64,000 nucleotides of DNA, taken from contig CALYLW010000965.1 of NCBI GenBank assembly GCA_944989445.1, positions 163,565-227,564 on the forward strand. The letters are read 5' to 3'. Position 1 is the first letter of the stretch. Each line of letters opens with the position of its first letter. The notes beneath the pieces are model-generated. The model saw only the letters and a program-made list of their open reading frames with translations. It was not told the DNA's origin and did not search any database. A program made the translations under genes and the position numbers. Positions 1-10,266 of the stretch are shown in pieces. Origin of the DNA: Ampullaceana balthica (Eukaryota > Mollusca > Gastropoda > Lymnaeidae).

Positions 1-840
1 TCTAATGTGGATTAGAAGAAAATGTGAATACAATTTAAAATCATTATAGTTTTAAAGGGGATTTAAAAATCTAATAAAAGATTGCTAATAATAATAATTT
101 CAAAGTAAATTTAGTTTTTAAAAAAAATTCTTTTGATAATAGTCTAAAAGTCAATATAATCAGACTGAAAAGTTTTTGGAAGTTATATTTGTTTCTATGC
201 TCCAGCCACATCAGCTGTTGGCATATAATGCAAACGTTTCTGAAATGATATACAGTAAAACTGGCATAGAAGTCGTCTACATTTTAAACCTATTATAAGA
301 ATAAAACGGTTTAATCAGAATGTCTTTTTAGGCCAGATGAAGCTCTTTTGAAGATTTTTTATCACCTAACTTGAGATTGAAGAAAGTGAAAAAAAATTAA
401 GAAGGAGAAATTAATATCTGTAAATGTATTGAAACATCTAGTTACTCAAGTCATTATTATAAGGTCATCTATTGAAGTTTATTTAGATTTCTCCTTATTG
501 GAATAGTTTCCTAATGAAAAAATGGTACACATCTAAAGGAGTTTGGGTTTTTACGAAGTGTTAGCACAACATGTCGTTGATGGTTTGTTATAAAAAATAT
601 TTTTTTTAAAAATAAGTATTTCCTAATTCAATTATTATTTAACTTGATTGAATATTAATAATAAGCATGATGCTTTGGCTAATGCACATTTCCATAAATT
701 TAGACTAAAGCATTTTTTAAAAATCTGACATTTTGAAATCAAACGGCCCTAAAAAATCAACATATTGTTCATTTTATGTCCAAAAAACATTGACTTTCTC
801 GCTGTCAAGGATTAAATAATTTATCAAAGTTAGAATAAAC
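1..840. other. AT-rich non-coding stretch, no feature recognised
   Basis: No exon, repeat end or RNA gene could be supported here. The first two exons expected for the decayed receptor copy (by comparison with the intact gene at 23153-30485) were looked for and not found; they may lie left of the window or be lost. Confidence 0.4.
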
Positions 841-864
841 AAGGTGCATAATTCTCTTACACAG

Positions 865-1005
865 GTATTTTGTTACTATCAGACATTTAGTGATGACTCC
901 ATTTCAGGCCACAGTTTGTGTTTTGTCCCTGGCAGCTTGTTCCCCACGTCATGCGAGCTCGTCATATCAAACTATCCTTTAGACGAACAAACTTGTGTCA
1001 TAAAG
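865..1005 (+). pseudogene. Cys-loop receptor paralogue, Cys-loop exon (copy A, exon 3)
   Basis: This exon matches exon 3 of the intact receptor gene (24762-24879). The shared core is PGSLFP-x-SC, then thirteen residues ending NYPxDEQT, then C, so the 13-residue disulphide loop that defines Cys-loop ligand-gated channels is intact. The exon ends in CATAAAG followed by GTAATT, the same donor and phase (0) as the intact copy. Upstream of the loop it differs: about eight extra codons and FVPGS where the intact copy has WAPGS, so the aromatic binding-site tryptophan is lost. The start is approximate, with a possible acceptor at the ACACAG near 861-866. With a broken exon 4 and no M2-M4 exons found downstream, I call it a pseudogene; a truncated soluble-type subunit is an alternative. 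Confidence 0.75.
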
Positions 1006-1281
1006 GTAATTTGTGAGGAACAAACTTGTGTCATAAAAATAATTGGTGAGGAAACAACTTGTGTCATAAAGGTAATTGGGGAGGAACAAACTTTTGTCAT
1101 AAAGGTAATTGGTGACTAACAAACTTGAGTCATGAAGCTAATTCGTGAAGAAAAAACATATGCCATAAAGGTAATTCCTTTTCAAAAATCTCGTGTTATA
1201 AAAGTAATTAGTCATGAACAACTTGTTTTATAAAGTTAAAAATTGGTGACGATTAAAATTGTGTCATAAAAGTAATTTGGT
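985..1281 (+). repeat. 33-bp minisatellite made from an exon end plus its splice donor
   Basis: About nine units of 33 bp (starts near 985, 1018, 1051, 1084, 1117, 1150, 1183, 1216, 1250). Each unit carries the last codons of the Cys-loop exon (EQTCVIK) and the following GTAATT donor. Because 33 is a multiple of three, the first four units stay open in one frame, reading EEQTCVIKVIG repeatedly, before a stop at 1117. Later units are progressively mutated. The array grew out of the exon/intron boundary of the receptor pseudogene. Confidence 0.9.
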
Positions 1282-1493
1282 CTCACCAGTGTCTCAAGAA
1301 AGCATATGGGATGATGGTGGTCGTAAATGTTTAAAAATGTATTTTATGTTTCTTAATTAAAGGCTGTGTTTTTATAAATCAAGGTTCCTCTCAATATTAC
1401 CACCGACATTCTGTTTCATGAAGAATTTAACGCAATACAAATCTTTATTTCCGATAGCCCTTTTCATTGATTGTGTTTTTCAATGTCTTCCAG

Positions 1494-1631
1494 ATCTCTG
1501 CTATGACCCTAGCTTCATCTGAGATGGAGTTTGCTGCAAGAACACCGTCTGTTAGGAAACATTTTTTACACTTCATGTCAAGTGGGAAATTAAGGAAACG
1601 AAAATTTGACGTATCAGAACTTAACAGTTGA
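1494..1631 (+). pseudogene. Cys-loop receptor paralogue, loop-C exon (copy A, exon 4), broken by stop
   Basis: After a good acceptor (CTTCCAG at 1487-1493) the frame reads ISAMTLASSEMEF, matching LVAMTLSTSEMQF at the start of exon 4 of the intact gene. Alignment stays in register for about 45 codons, but identity falls and the frame hits TGA at 1629-1631, about 11 codons before the intact copy's donor. The conserved tryptophan of GEWEL is missing. No convincing donor is seen; a GTATCA at 1608 is possible. Best read as a decayed paralogous exon. Confidence 0.65.
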
Positions 1632-1636
1632 TCATT

Positions 1637-1820
1637 AAAACTGTCTTATATTCAGGTATCTAAGTAAATGGAGAGTCAAAACTGTCTTATATTCAGGCAT
1701 CTAAGTAAATTGAGAGTCAAAACTGTCTTATATTCAGGTATCTAAGTAAATAGAGCTTCCAAACTGTCTTATATTTAGGCATCTAAGTAAATGGAGCGTC
1801 AAAACTGTCTTATATTCAGG
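1637..1820 (+). repeat. 41-bp minisatellite (4.5 units)
   Basis: Units start at about 1637, 1678, 1719, 1760 and 1801 with the signature AAACTGTCTTATATTCAGG followed by (T/C)ATCTAAGTAAAT. The array breaks off in the middle of a unit at 1821 and resumes at 4509 after a 2.7-kb insertion. It lies in the intron after the broken receptor exon. Confidence 0.9.
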
Positions 1821-1863
1821 TCAAGGCCATACCCATACTTTTTTTAAATGTGGTTTGCAAACT

Positions 1864-2711
1864 TGTCATTTCAAACCTCTCATAACAAGCACCTCTCATG
1901 ACGAGATTTTCGCATTAAGAGCAACATTTTTATGGAAAATGTTGCTTCCGTAACGAGCGAAGATTCGCATAACGAGTGAAGCAGAAAGGGAAACTCGCTT
2001 TTTCCTGGAAATTTATTAGTGAGCCGGCACTTCCACTCTGATGTATTATTCTGTGTTAAGCACTCGGTCTGTTAGCAGATTGTTTTCGTGTGTGATCAAC
2101 CGATTTTTACAAATTTTTTATTAAGACAGTATTTGTAATTATTTTATGTGCAAAGTTTAATAAACTGATAATTTATCTTCGGAAAAAAAACACAAGAATA
2201 CAATGATAAGAGAGGGGAACAAAATAATATGTTGAAATAAAACGAAAAAAGATTTGAAAAGGGAGAACAAGGTTGCGAATCAAGCGCGCAACTACAATCG
2301 GCCAACATCAACGAACAATTAAGGCGATGGATGCTTCAAATGGGGTGTCAAGAATGTCTTCGAAACGTTTACATCACATTTTCGTCAAATTTTGAAGCGT
2401 CTGCAAAAACAAATGTCTTCAACAGTTTTCTAGTTATAAAGCAATAATTATTTGTCATAAATTCATATTTTTGTTTACGTTTTTTGTTTCAAATCTAAAT
2501 TGTATTCTAGTTGTTTCTCTCTTTAACAATTCATAAGTAATTTTATTTGAATAAATGTTAATTTTTTTGTGTGCAAAATCAGTTGTCTTTTTTTCAGCAT
2601 GGAGCGGATTATTGTATTTTACATTGATTTGTATGGGAAAATTTGTTTGGTTTAACTAGTGTTAAGACTCTGGAACGAATAAATCTCGTTATGAGATGTT
2701 TGACTGCACCT
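1864..2711. mobile_element. pogo/Tigger-type MITE nested in the hAT
   Basis: The left end reads TTTCAAACCTCTCATAACAAG and the right end, read inward, CAGTCAAACATCTCATAACGAG, an imperfect inverted repeat of about 22 bp. TA follows the right end (2711-2712), consistent with a Tc1/mariner-superfamily TA target. The repeated word CTCATAACGAG is typical of Tigger-like ends. No intact ORF was found; a region near 2265-2390 looks like old transposase-derived sequence but I cannot prove it. Confidence 0.6.
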
Positions 2712-3435
2712 AAAGTATATGGTGCTATGACTTCAAATTTGGATGAAAATGTTTAATCAATAATTCTGTACCTATGAATTATTGAGGGCTGTGATTAAAC
2801 TTGTCGTCTTTTTTGCCTCGTTTAAAAAAATTAAATATTTTTTCCAGTGCATGCAGTGAACAAAAAAGTAGATTTTCATGCAATAAATAATTAACACTGC
2901 ACATAAAAGCTACCAAAAAAGTATTTTATTTAAAAATGCAAGTACTCGATCATTCATTTCTTTTCTTGTTAATAATGAAATCTGCAGGCGCAAGCGTTAA
3001 AGAATGTGAATTGCATACATTATGGTACAGAACTGACAAGGCGGAAGACCACGATGCTATGATGTTTATTTTAGAACATCTTCGATGTAAACCCTTCTTG
3101 GGTTTTGTTATAAATTATTTATTAAACACTGTTTTCGTTGATACTGAAAGCGTAGTGATGCATCAATGCAAGCTCGGTAAGTCTTTCCTGCACCATTGAA
3201 CATCTCATGTAATTGTGCAAACGTCAGAGTGTACTGAACCTTCGCTCACACGCGAAGGAAGTCACGGGAATCACACACATGATTTTCAGTAAGCAATAAA
3301 TATTTGGATACATCGATTCATTGCAGTGTTATAGCTTCCATGCAATTGTTTTGGTAGCTTTGAATCTTCCCATTGGCTGAACCTCAATTTCCACCCGGTA
3401 AACTCTTCGGACAGCACTTCTGTTGAAGGCAGATC

Positions 3436-4392
3436 TTACTCATATAAATCCACATCGCCTTTCAGATCTTCATACATACAATTTCTAACAGCACTTGGCG
3501 CAAGAGCTAACAGTTGCGAGGATGTCCTGGTTAAGCCAGGGAGCCGCATATCTAGTTCAGCAATGATGTGCTCCAGAAATGGATTAATTAAGTTCCGCAG
3601 ATAATGTTGCATTGGCGTTTCTACGCACACATTGCTTCGGTAGATTTGCTGCTTAGCAACTCTGGTCATTGAAACTTCAGCTCCTATAGAAACCGCCATG
3701 ATGATGATATGATCACAAGTGTTTTGAAAATAAGAATCTACATTTGTTCTAATATCTCTAAACTCTTGCTTGACGTTTTCGATAAGTGACATAGCCTGAA
3801 CGATGTCAATCGGTTCTTTCTGAAGTTGGACTGTTATTCTTTCCAGCCTAGATAACAGTTTGTACGTTACAACAAACTTCACAATAAATGTGAAGTTACA
3901 CAAGAAATGAAAAAGTGACGTTGCTCGAGACTTACTGTCCGAATCCCAATCACCATTTGTAGTCAAACTTGGATCAAATCCTTGGTCGTTGTATTTTCAT
4001 CGTGGCAGTGAAATTATCTCAAGAGTGTGAAAAATGTAAACATACGATTAATAAAAGTGTTTGTATGCTTCGTTGCACTCAGACCACCTTGCTTTGCACA
4101 AATATGTAAGTGCCTTCCGTTTAGCACTGTCAAAGACTTGTTTGTATGACGTTTTTCAACAAGGCTTCGAGCTTCGGTCTGTTGTTAAAAGAACATGCAG
4201 GTTTCATTTAATAAATTTGTCAATCATGTTACGCACATCAGGAAGTCTGAACGAATGCGTGATCACTAGGTTTAAAGCGTGATTGCTGCAGTGTATGTAT
4301 ACCACCAAAGGGGCCTTTCGCAGAATACGCGCTTGAACTCCTGAGACATCGCCCGACATAGATGATGCGCCATCATAACACTGGCCCCTCAT
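3436..4392 (-). pseudogene. hAT transposase fragments (52-kDa-repressor / ZMYM-like clade)
   Basis: Two open stretches on the minus strand belong to one protein. The upstream piece (4392-4204) begins RGQCYDGASSMSG and contains YIHCSNHALNLV, the catalytic-core blocks of DUF4371-type hAT transposases. A short piece in another register near 4130-4060 reads LTYLCKARWSECN, matching the family LCxxRW block. The downstream piece (3966-3436) is 176 codons with KEPIDIVQAMSLIENV, resembling the C-terminal insertion and dimerisation part. Frameshifts and stops separate the pieces, so it is inactive. Known proteins of this clade run about 600-800 residues; roughly half is recognisable. Confidence 0.7.
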
Positions 4393-4516
4393 ATTCTGTA
4401 GCCTGATTCCCCAAATGTCTCAATAATGTCAAGATATTTTTGTTACAAAAAGGGCACACATTTGCAAAATGGGTTCATTCGAACGTACGAACCCCCCTGC
4501 GTATGGCCATTCAGTT

Positions 4517-5395
4517 ATCTAAGTAAATTGTCTTATATTCAGGCACCCTATGAAATGGAATATCTAAATTAATTCGTTTTCTCTTAGGTTATTGTAAAGA
4601 TCATTGATAGTATCAAATATTTTGATGTTTTATGAAGACTTTCCTATAATGAAAAATCTCCATGCTGGAGCATTGAATCTGCTACACAGTAATTTTTATT
4701 AGTGAATTGAACACTGAAAACTTCTTTACATTCAGTTATCATACTGAATGAAGCCTTTAATATATCTTCCTATATCTTAAAGACTTATATCTAACTAAAC
4801 GATAATTGATTTATAAATTAAGTAATTTTCCCTGTGTTTGTGCTTCCTTAACAAATACCCTAAAACTTGGCTGAATTTGGTGGCTACAATCTCAAAATTA
4901 TTTTAATCTTTTTTAGTGAATGGGTCATTGGGTACTCGCAATATAATGACAAAATGCATTCGAAGCATAAACTCATTTAAAGTTAAGAAATGGCAGAAAA
5001 TTCACTTGAATTTATTTAAATAAAAATAATTTTAAAGACACTAGACTAGATACTATAAATAGCAGAGCTTAAGCGTATACACCGAATTTTTTAGCTACCT
5101 TAATTAAATTGTTGAATCATTCATTTAATCTGTGCCGAATTTTACAAAGTTTAAAAATAGATAACGAAAAAGATGCACTTTCAAAAAGTTTTGAATACAA
5201 AATAATTTATGCGCATCAGCGAACATTTTTTTTGCTCCAAACATTTGAAAATGAAGCATGTCATTTGAATTATTTTAATTGGTAATATAAAGAACGTTTC
5301 TAATGTTAGTGTAAATCAAAGCGGTCATTAATTACCACCTGTTATTTGTTTAATATTATAAAACATTATTTTAAAAAAATACTGTAAAGATAAAA
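4517..5395. other. AT-rich non-coding; resumed minisatellite unit at its left edge
   Basis: From 4509 to about 4552 the interrupted 41-bp minisatellite resumes (ATCTAAGTAAATTGTCTTAT). The rest to 5395 shows no exon or repeat end that I recognise. Confidence 0.5.
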
Positions 5396-5830
5396 ATGAA
5401 ATCTTTTTTAAATCTGACAAGAATAACACCATTAGGTAAATCATTAAACCTTGAAACACTAGAGGATAGAAGAAACAAGAGCAAAGTAGTAATCATACAT
5501 AAAGCAATTAATTCTAATTTAGAAATACAACACAAAGATAACTTAATACAGCCCTCAGATAGACATAAGGGTAAAAACACCTTTCTTATTCCGTATGCAA
5601 GAACAAACACATACACATTTTCATTCTTCTCGTCCGGAATTCGGGCGTGGATTGGGTTGCCTGAAGAATCCAGGAAAACCAACACTTTATCAACATTTAA
5701 ATCTCTAATAAAAATGCAGGACTAAACACAAACCATAGATAAGCGTAGGACGCAATAATCTTCTTTATAGAAGGAGCGTCTGTAAACAGATAAGATAAGA
5801 TAATATAAGATAAGATAAATCTTGCTTAGT
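5396..5830 (+). mobile_element. 5'-truncated LINE: reverse transcriptase C-terminus and 3' tail
   Basis: The 109-codon open frame (5396-5725) carries the C-terminal signature of non-LTR retrotransposon ORF2 (CR1/jockey-like): NKSKVVIIHKAIN, then RTNTYTFSFFSSGIRAWIGLP, then STFKSLI. It ends in TAA and is followed by a short tail, GTAGGACGC then TATAGAAGGAGCGTCTGT, and an AGATA-rich end. The same tail recurs at 29846-29930 and on a SINE at 33525-33600. The piece lies in the intron of the broken receptor copy. Confidence 0.75.
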
Positions 5831-6046
5831 GTTCTAAACTACACAGCACAACATGGGCATGAACCCTATCATACAAATCAGTTAAACCTATATTTTAATA
5901 TCACGCACCAAAGTGGAATCTAACATTATTTACAGTAGGGACATCTCTATTTAAAAGGAACGTTTGATAGCCTTTAATTTAATTAATACTGCTGTCTGAA
6001 TACCTCCCTACACTCGTATAGCCCTTAAAACAAAATATTTTCTTTC

Positions 6047-6178
6047 AAGTGATCTTTACTTTAAAACGAGGGCCAAACTTTCTTCTGATAAACATTGTTC
6101 TTCCCGTCGTGTTTCTGTCAATCCTCAACCTGCTGGTCTTCGTGATACCGGAAGAGTCAGGAGAGAAGACAGGTTACG
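6047..6178 (+). pseudogene. Cys-loop receptor paralogue, M1 exon (copy A, exon 5)
   Basis: The frame reads FTLKRGPNFLLINIVLPVVF and continues through the M1 membrane segment to PEESGEKTGY, ending in a split glycine codon (phase 1) at a GTGAGA donor. This matches exon 5 of the intact gene almost residue for residue, including GEK, the intracellular ring that favours cations. The exon itself has no stop. The start is uncertain; TTTCTTTCAAG near 6040-6050 is the best acceptor. The gypsy-type element begins within some tens of bases downstream and no M2-M3 exon follows, so this exon is stranded. Confidence 0.75.
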
Positions 6179-6281
6179 GTGAGATTCAAAGCAAATAGTA
6201 CACTGTCACGAATGACCAATTTCCCCCTATAACTTATGAGCTGCGGAGCAAGCGGTCTAGTGATAAATTATTAAGACGCTT

Positions 6282-7314
6282 GTGACATTTCTGGGGGCTC
6301 AAGCCGGGATTTACACAGAATTCACAGACACTGCTGAAACAACGAGAATGCCAGTCACAACTCTGGAGGAGATAGTAGCACTGGTGGATGCCCTTCAACT
6401 CAGAGGCGAGGAAAGGAGAGAGTACATAGAGAGAGAGAGGTACAACGAGCGAGAGAGGCGGCCGAGAGAGATAGGGCAGCCGAGAGAGAGAGATGGTGGA
6501 CAGGGCGGCTGAGAGAGAAATGGCGGATAGGGCAGCCGAGAGAGAGATGGCGAATAGGGCAGTCGAGAGAGAGATAGCGGATAGGGCGGCCGAGAGAGAG
6601 GCACGTTTGGAAGCCAAGAGAATAGAAGCTTCCAATGGAGGAAAAACAAATGGGACCGATAACAGTCCCAGGCAGCCTAAGCTTCCACCATTTATAGATG
6701 GGGTCGACCAGTCGGATGGATACCTAACAAGGTTTGAAACTTTCACTAGGACCAGCAAATGGCCAGAATGCGACTGGGCGTTGTCACTAAGTGCGCTTCT
6801 GTCTGGTCGAGCCTTGGACGTTTATTCTAGAATGCCTTACGAAGACGCACTGATATATGAAAGGATGAAGGAAGTACTCCTAAAGAGGTACAATCTCACT
6901 GAGGATGGGTACAGAAACCTATTCAGTAAGAGCAAGCCTCAAGAAGATGAATCGCCATATATTATTATAGGAAGAATCAAGGGATATTTGTTGAAATGGA
7001 TTAGTTTGTCGGACATCAACGAAACCTTTGACGGGCTTAGAGACCTCATTGTGAGAGAACAATTCCTGGAAGAGTGTCCCGAAGATTTGGCGATTCATCT
7101 AAGGGAGCGAAATATTGACAGCCTGGAAGAAGTTGCCAGAGTTGCTGAATTATTTCTGGAGGCCAGGAATAGAAACTTCAATCACGGCCCTGGTGCAACA
7201 CAAAATGGCAGCTGTACTGGAAATGGCCTGACAGGGAGAAAATTTGAGGAGCAACAGACCGGGTCGGGTCAGAGAAAAAGGCTAGGACAAAGGAACGAAC
7301 AAGGTCGGATGTAA
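6282..7314 (+). pseudogene. Retrotransposon gag with SCAN-like domain
   Basis: An N-terminal part (6282-6512) and the main part (6493-7314, 273 codons) lie in different frames. The N-terminus is an acidic/basic run of repeated RAAEREMADRAAERE units, probably a coiled coil built from an 18-30 bp tandem repeat (about 6410-6600). Then follows LPPFIDGVDQSDGYLTRFE and a helical SCAN-like block with LSALLSGRALDVYSRMP and LLKRYNLTEDGYR. A CCHC zinc knuckle (CFVCH, then RYCPN) lies just after the stop and is split by a frameshift around 7330-7355. It would form the capsid-like particle of the element. Confidence 0.75.
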
Positions 7315-7529
7315 ACTGCTTTGTGTGTCATAGGGTTGGCAATAACCCGCTATTGCCCAAATTCCAAGGAAGCCGGATATACGAGTGTAAAGAGAGCTGC
7401 AGCGACACATGTTGTTAAAATGCGTAAATGTTCAAAGGACAAGTGCCAGTGGGGTAAGAGCCAAAACACATCTGGTGGAGGAGAAAATAGTGGCAAAGCA
7501 GTGGATATCATTGATGAAGAATTATCAAA

Positions 7530-7830
7530 GGATGCTGATGATAAAGAAACAAGACAAGGGAAGTTAAAGATTGTGGAAGGGTTTGTAGGACCAAAGAGAG
7601 TTGAGGTATTGAGAGATACGGGAAGTGGTGAAAAGACAGTACGTGAGAGATGACCAATTAACTGGTGAAATTGGGTTGATATGAATGTTAGACACAAGAA
7701 TTCTAAGAGGCCAAAAAGCGATAATAGACATAAGGACACCATACTTGAGTGGCAGAGTGGAGACAGTGTGTGTGGAGAAATCAATAGTGGACCTGATTGT
7801 GGGTAACGTGTATGGAGCAAGAACCGATGA
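7530..7830 (+). pseudogene. Retrotransposon aspartic protease relic
   Basis: VEVLRDTGSG (about 7601-7630) holds the DTG active-site triad of retropepsins. The flanking frame then shifts and continues with RTPYLSGRVETVCVEKSIVDLIVGNVYGAR (read in pieces, 7730-7825), including the hydrophobic flap-proximal DLIVGN motif of gypsy proteases. A stop near 7651 and a frame change separate the two halves, so it is not functional. Confidence 0.65.
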
Positions 7831-8089
7831 AAACATAGACAAAGTGGTCAAGGCGGCGATGGTGACAACTTGGGCTAAAGGTAAAAAGGCGGAGGATAGG
7901 TTGCCATTTGAAGTCACATCGGTGGAGAAGCAGCCGGAAGTGAATCGTGATGTAATTATTAGAATGCAACAAGATGACGAAGACATTCGTTCATTACCTC
8001 AGGGTGATAACTCAAGGAGAGTGGGGAAATCAAAGTTTGAGCAAAAGCAAGGCATCATTTTCAGCGTTTTTTATGATGAATAACGAAGG

Positions 8090-9230
8090 AGCAATGTCAG
8101 ACAAGTCGTAATACCTCAAGGACTAAGAATGCTTTTCCTGTCTATCGCTCACGACAGCATAACAGGCGGTCATTTGGGAGTCAGTAAAACGAAAGAGAGA
8201 ATTTTAACCAATTTTTATTGTAAAGGAATCGGCAAGGATGTAAAGGAATACTGTAAATCATGTGACATTTGCCAAAAAAAGCAAAGAAGGGATCCGTTAT
8301 AAAAGTCCCTGTGGTTGATGTGCCGTTCAAGAGGGTTGCTATTGATATTATACGACCTATTATGCCAGCAAGTGAGTCAGGGCATCGATACATTTTGACC
8401 TTGGTTGACTAAGCTACTAGATACCCAGAGGCCGTACAATTAAAGAGAATAGATACAGAGACAGTAGCAGAGGCATTGGTCGATCTATACTGCCGGGTTG
8501 GAATCCCCGAAGAAGTTCTAAGTGACCAAGGCTCACTTATCTCTGAGCGCATGAAAGAGATGAGTCGGCTATTGGGCATCAAGCAACTTACGTCCACACC
8601 TTACCACCCCATGTGCAATGGATTAGTGGAAAGATTTAATGGGACATTAAAAACAATAATCAAACGTTTATGCAACAAGCAGCCTAGATTGTGGCATCGA
8701 TTTATAAATGCAGCTTTATTCGCATACAGGGAGGTGCTTCATGAATCGACTGGATTCTCCCCCTTTGAATTATTGTTAGGGCGTAGCATAAGAGGTCCTA
8801 TACATGTTTTACGGCAGTTATGGACACAAGATATTCGAGATGAGGAGGTGAAGAATAGCTACCAGTATGTATTTGAGTTGAGACAAAAGCTCGATGACAC
8901 CCTAAAACTGGCTCAGGAGGAGCTGAGCAAATCGCAAGGGAGACATAAACATTACTACAATAGAGGAGCGAGAGATAGGAAGTTCAGGATTGCTGATCTT
9001 GTTCTGGTATTACTACCTACCAAGGCAAACAAACTGTTAATTCAGTGGAAGGGACTGTATGAGGTAACTGGAATCATGGGACCATGTGATTATGTGGTTA
9101 ATACGAAGGGAATGAAGAAAACGCTTCATGCAAACCTTCTTAAACAATACGTGTCTCGCGATATGGGTCAAGGGAAACTAGACGGTAATGATATTAGCCT
9201 GGCTGAAATCAAAGAAAATCCAAAAAAGTG
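8090..9230 (+). pseudogene. Retrotransposon integrase (HHCC, DDE core, C-terminal domain)
   Basis: The zinc-binding domain is visible as AHDSITGGHLG followed by CKSCDICQKK (about 8130-8290). After a stop at the end of that block, the core follows: FKRVAIDII (first D), EEVLSDQGSL (second D) and CNGLVERFNGTL (E), giving all three catalytic acids. TAA at 8410-8412 interrupts the core in LVD-ATRYPEA. The C-terminal part has RKFRIADLVLVLLP, LIQWKGLYEV and LHANLLKQY, the GPY/F-type module. It ends about 100 bases before the reverse transcriptase relic, in the same open frame (8476-9570). Confidence 0.8.
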
Positions 9231-9329
9231 TTTAACAGTTAGTGTTGGTGTTTTGGAGGATTACGAATGTGATGAAGATAATGGAAGTGTTGAGGTGTTG
9301 CCAGAGATTGGGGCATGGTCACAGAAGGA

Positions 9330-9570
9330 ATCACACCATTGTGAATTCCTGAGAATGCCGTTTTGGATGGTGAATTCAGGAGCAACACTGGTTCGGGCTA
9401 CCCGACAACTTCTGGAGGGGATGAAGAATGTTTTAAGTTATGTGGATGACTTTTTAGTGTACACCTGCACTTGGGAAGAACATTTAGAGTCGCTGGGCGA
9501 GCTGCTACATCGGTTGGAAACCTATAACTTGACAGTCAGACCCACCAAATGCGTGTTTGGTGAGACATAA
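9330..9570 (+). pseudogene. Reverse transcriptase palm remnant (fingers deleted)
   Basis: The frame continuing from integrase reads FLRMPFWMVNSGATLVRA, then VLSYVDDFLVYT with the catalytic YVDD box, then LTVRPTKCVFGE. About 150-200 N-terminal residues (fingers and first catalytic block) that should precede RMPF are missing; the sequence jumps from integrase C-terminal linker to the palm within about 30 bases. This is an internal deletion. A frameshift at about 9557-9570 leads into the thumb/connection. Confidence 0.8.
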
Positions 9571-10266
9571 ATTGTCATTGGGAACAATCGGCCTTCAAGA
9601 AGACAACATCAATAAGATCCGAGATGCTCCTCAACCAACAACAAAAAAGCAAGTGAGATCATTCCTGGGACTCACAGGATATTATAGAGACTTTGTACCA
9701 AACTACGCAACCCTCGCGTACCCGTTGACATCCTTAACTAAAAAGGGACAGCCCAACAGAGTGAAATGGGGAAAGGACCAGGATGAAGCGTATGCCAACC
9801 TAAAGAGTGCCATAACGACACGGCCTATATTACACGTTCCTAATATGCATACGCCCTTCATCCTAAGGACCGACGCATCTGACGTCGGGCTTGGGGCAGC
9901 TTTACTTCAGGAAGATAATAAAGGGATGTTTTTTCCTATTGTCGCTTTGCAAGTAAGAAACTTATGGACAGAGAGACCAGGTATTCCACAATTGAGAAAG
10001 AGTGCCTGGCAATTGTGTGGGCGATCAGGAAGTTTGAACTTTACCTCTACGGGAGAACGTTAACTCTACAAACTGATCACCAGCCCCTTAGATACCTTAA
10101 CACGGCTCGTTTTGTCAGTGCCAGGATAATGAGATGTGCCAGGATCATGAGATGGGCCAGGATCATGAGATGGGCCATGTTTCTGCAGAGTTATAACTTT
10201 ACGGTGCAGTCCATTACCGGGGAAAATAACGTAGAGGCAGACTTCCTAAGTAGACTGTGTTGTTGA
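9557..10266 (+). pseudogene. Reverse transcriptase thumb and RNase H
   Basis: The first part (9557-9960) has KKQVRSFLGLTGYYRDFVPN and FILRTDASDVGLGAALLQE, the connection and first RNase H acid (TDAS). After a frame change the second part (9964-10266) has STIEKECLAIVWAIRKFELYL, LQTDHQPLRYL and NNVEADFLSRL, giving the E and D of RNase H and the usual C-terminal ADFLSR. Three in-frame 18-bp tandem copies (10120-10173) encode ARIMRCARIMRWARIMRW where relatives have one ARIMRW. Confidence 0.85.

Larger units (their letters stand above)
1822..4508 (-). mobile_element. hAT transposon inserted in the 41-bp minisatellite
   Basis: The flanking minisatellite gives the boundaries: ATTCAGGT (1814-1821) on the left and ATTCAGTT (4509-4516) on the right form an 8-bp target duplication with one mismatch, the hAT hallmark. 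The ends are short inverted repeats, CAAGGCCATACCCA on the left and GGCCATACGCAGGG read inward from the right. Coding relics of a hAT transposase lie on the minus strand (3436-4392). About 0.85 kb of the left part is a nested pogo/Tigger-type MITE. The first bases of the right inverted repeat are unclear, so the boundary may be off by a few bases. Confidence 0.8.

Noticed and set aside
2936..3199. 87-codon open frame on the plus strand
   Set aside because: It lies inside the hAT element opposite the transposase strand, with no recognisable motif.
4061..4282. 73-codon plus-strand frame
   Set aside because: It is the mirror of the minus-strand transposase block LTYLCKARWSECN.
6395..6758. Long Ser/Leu/Pro-rich minus-strand frames
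   Set aside because: They are the complement of the repetitive GAGAGA-rich gag coiled-coil region and have no independent support.
7350..7986. Minus-strand frames of 140-156 codons
   Set aside because: Antisense to the protease relic; composition is what the complement of the gag-pro frame gives.
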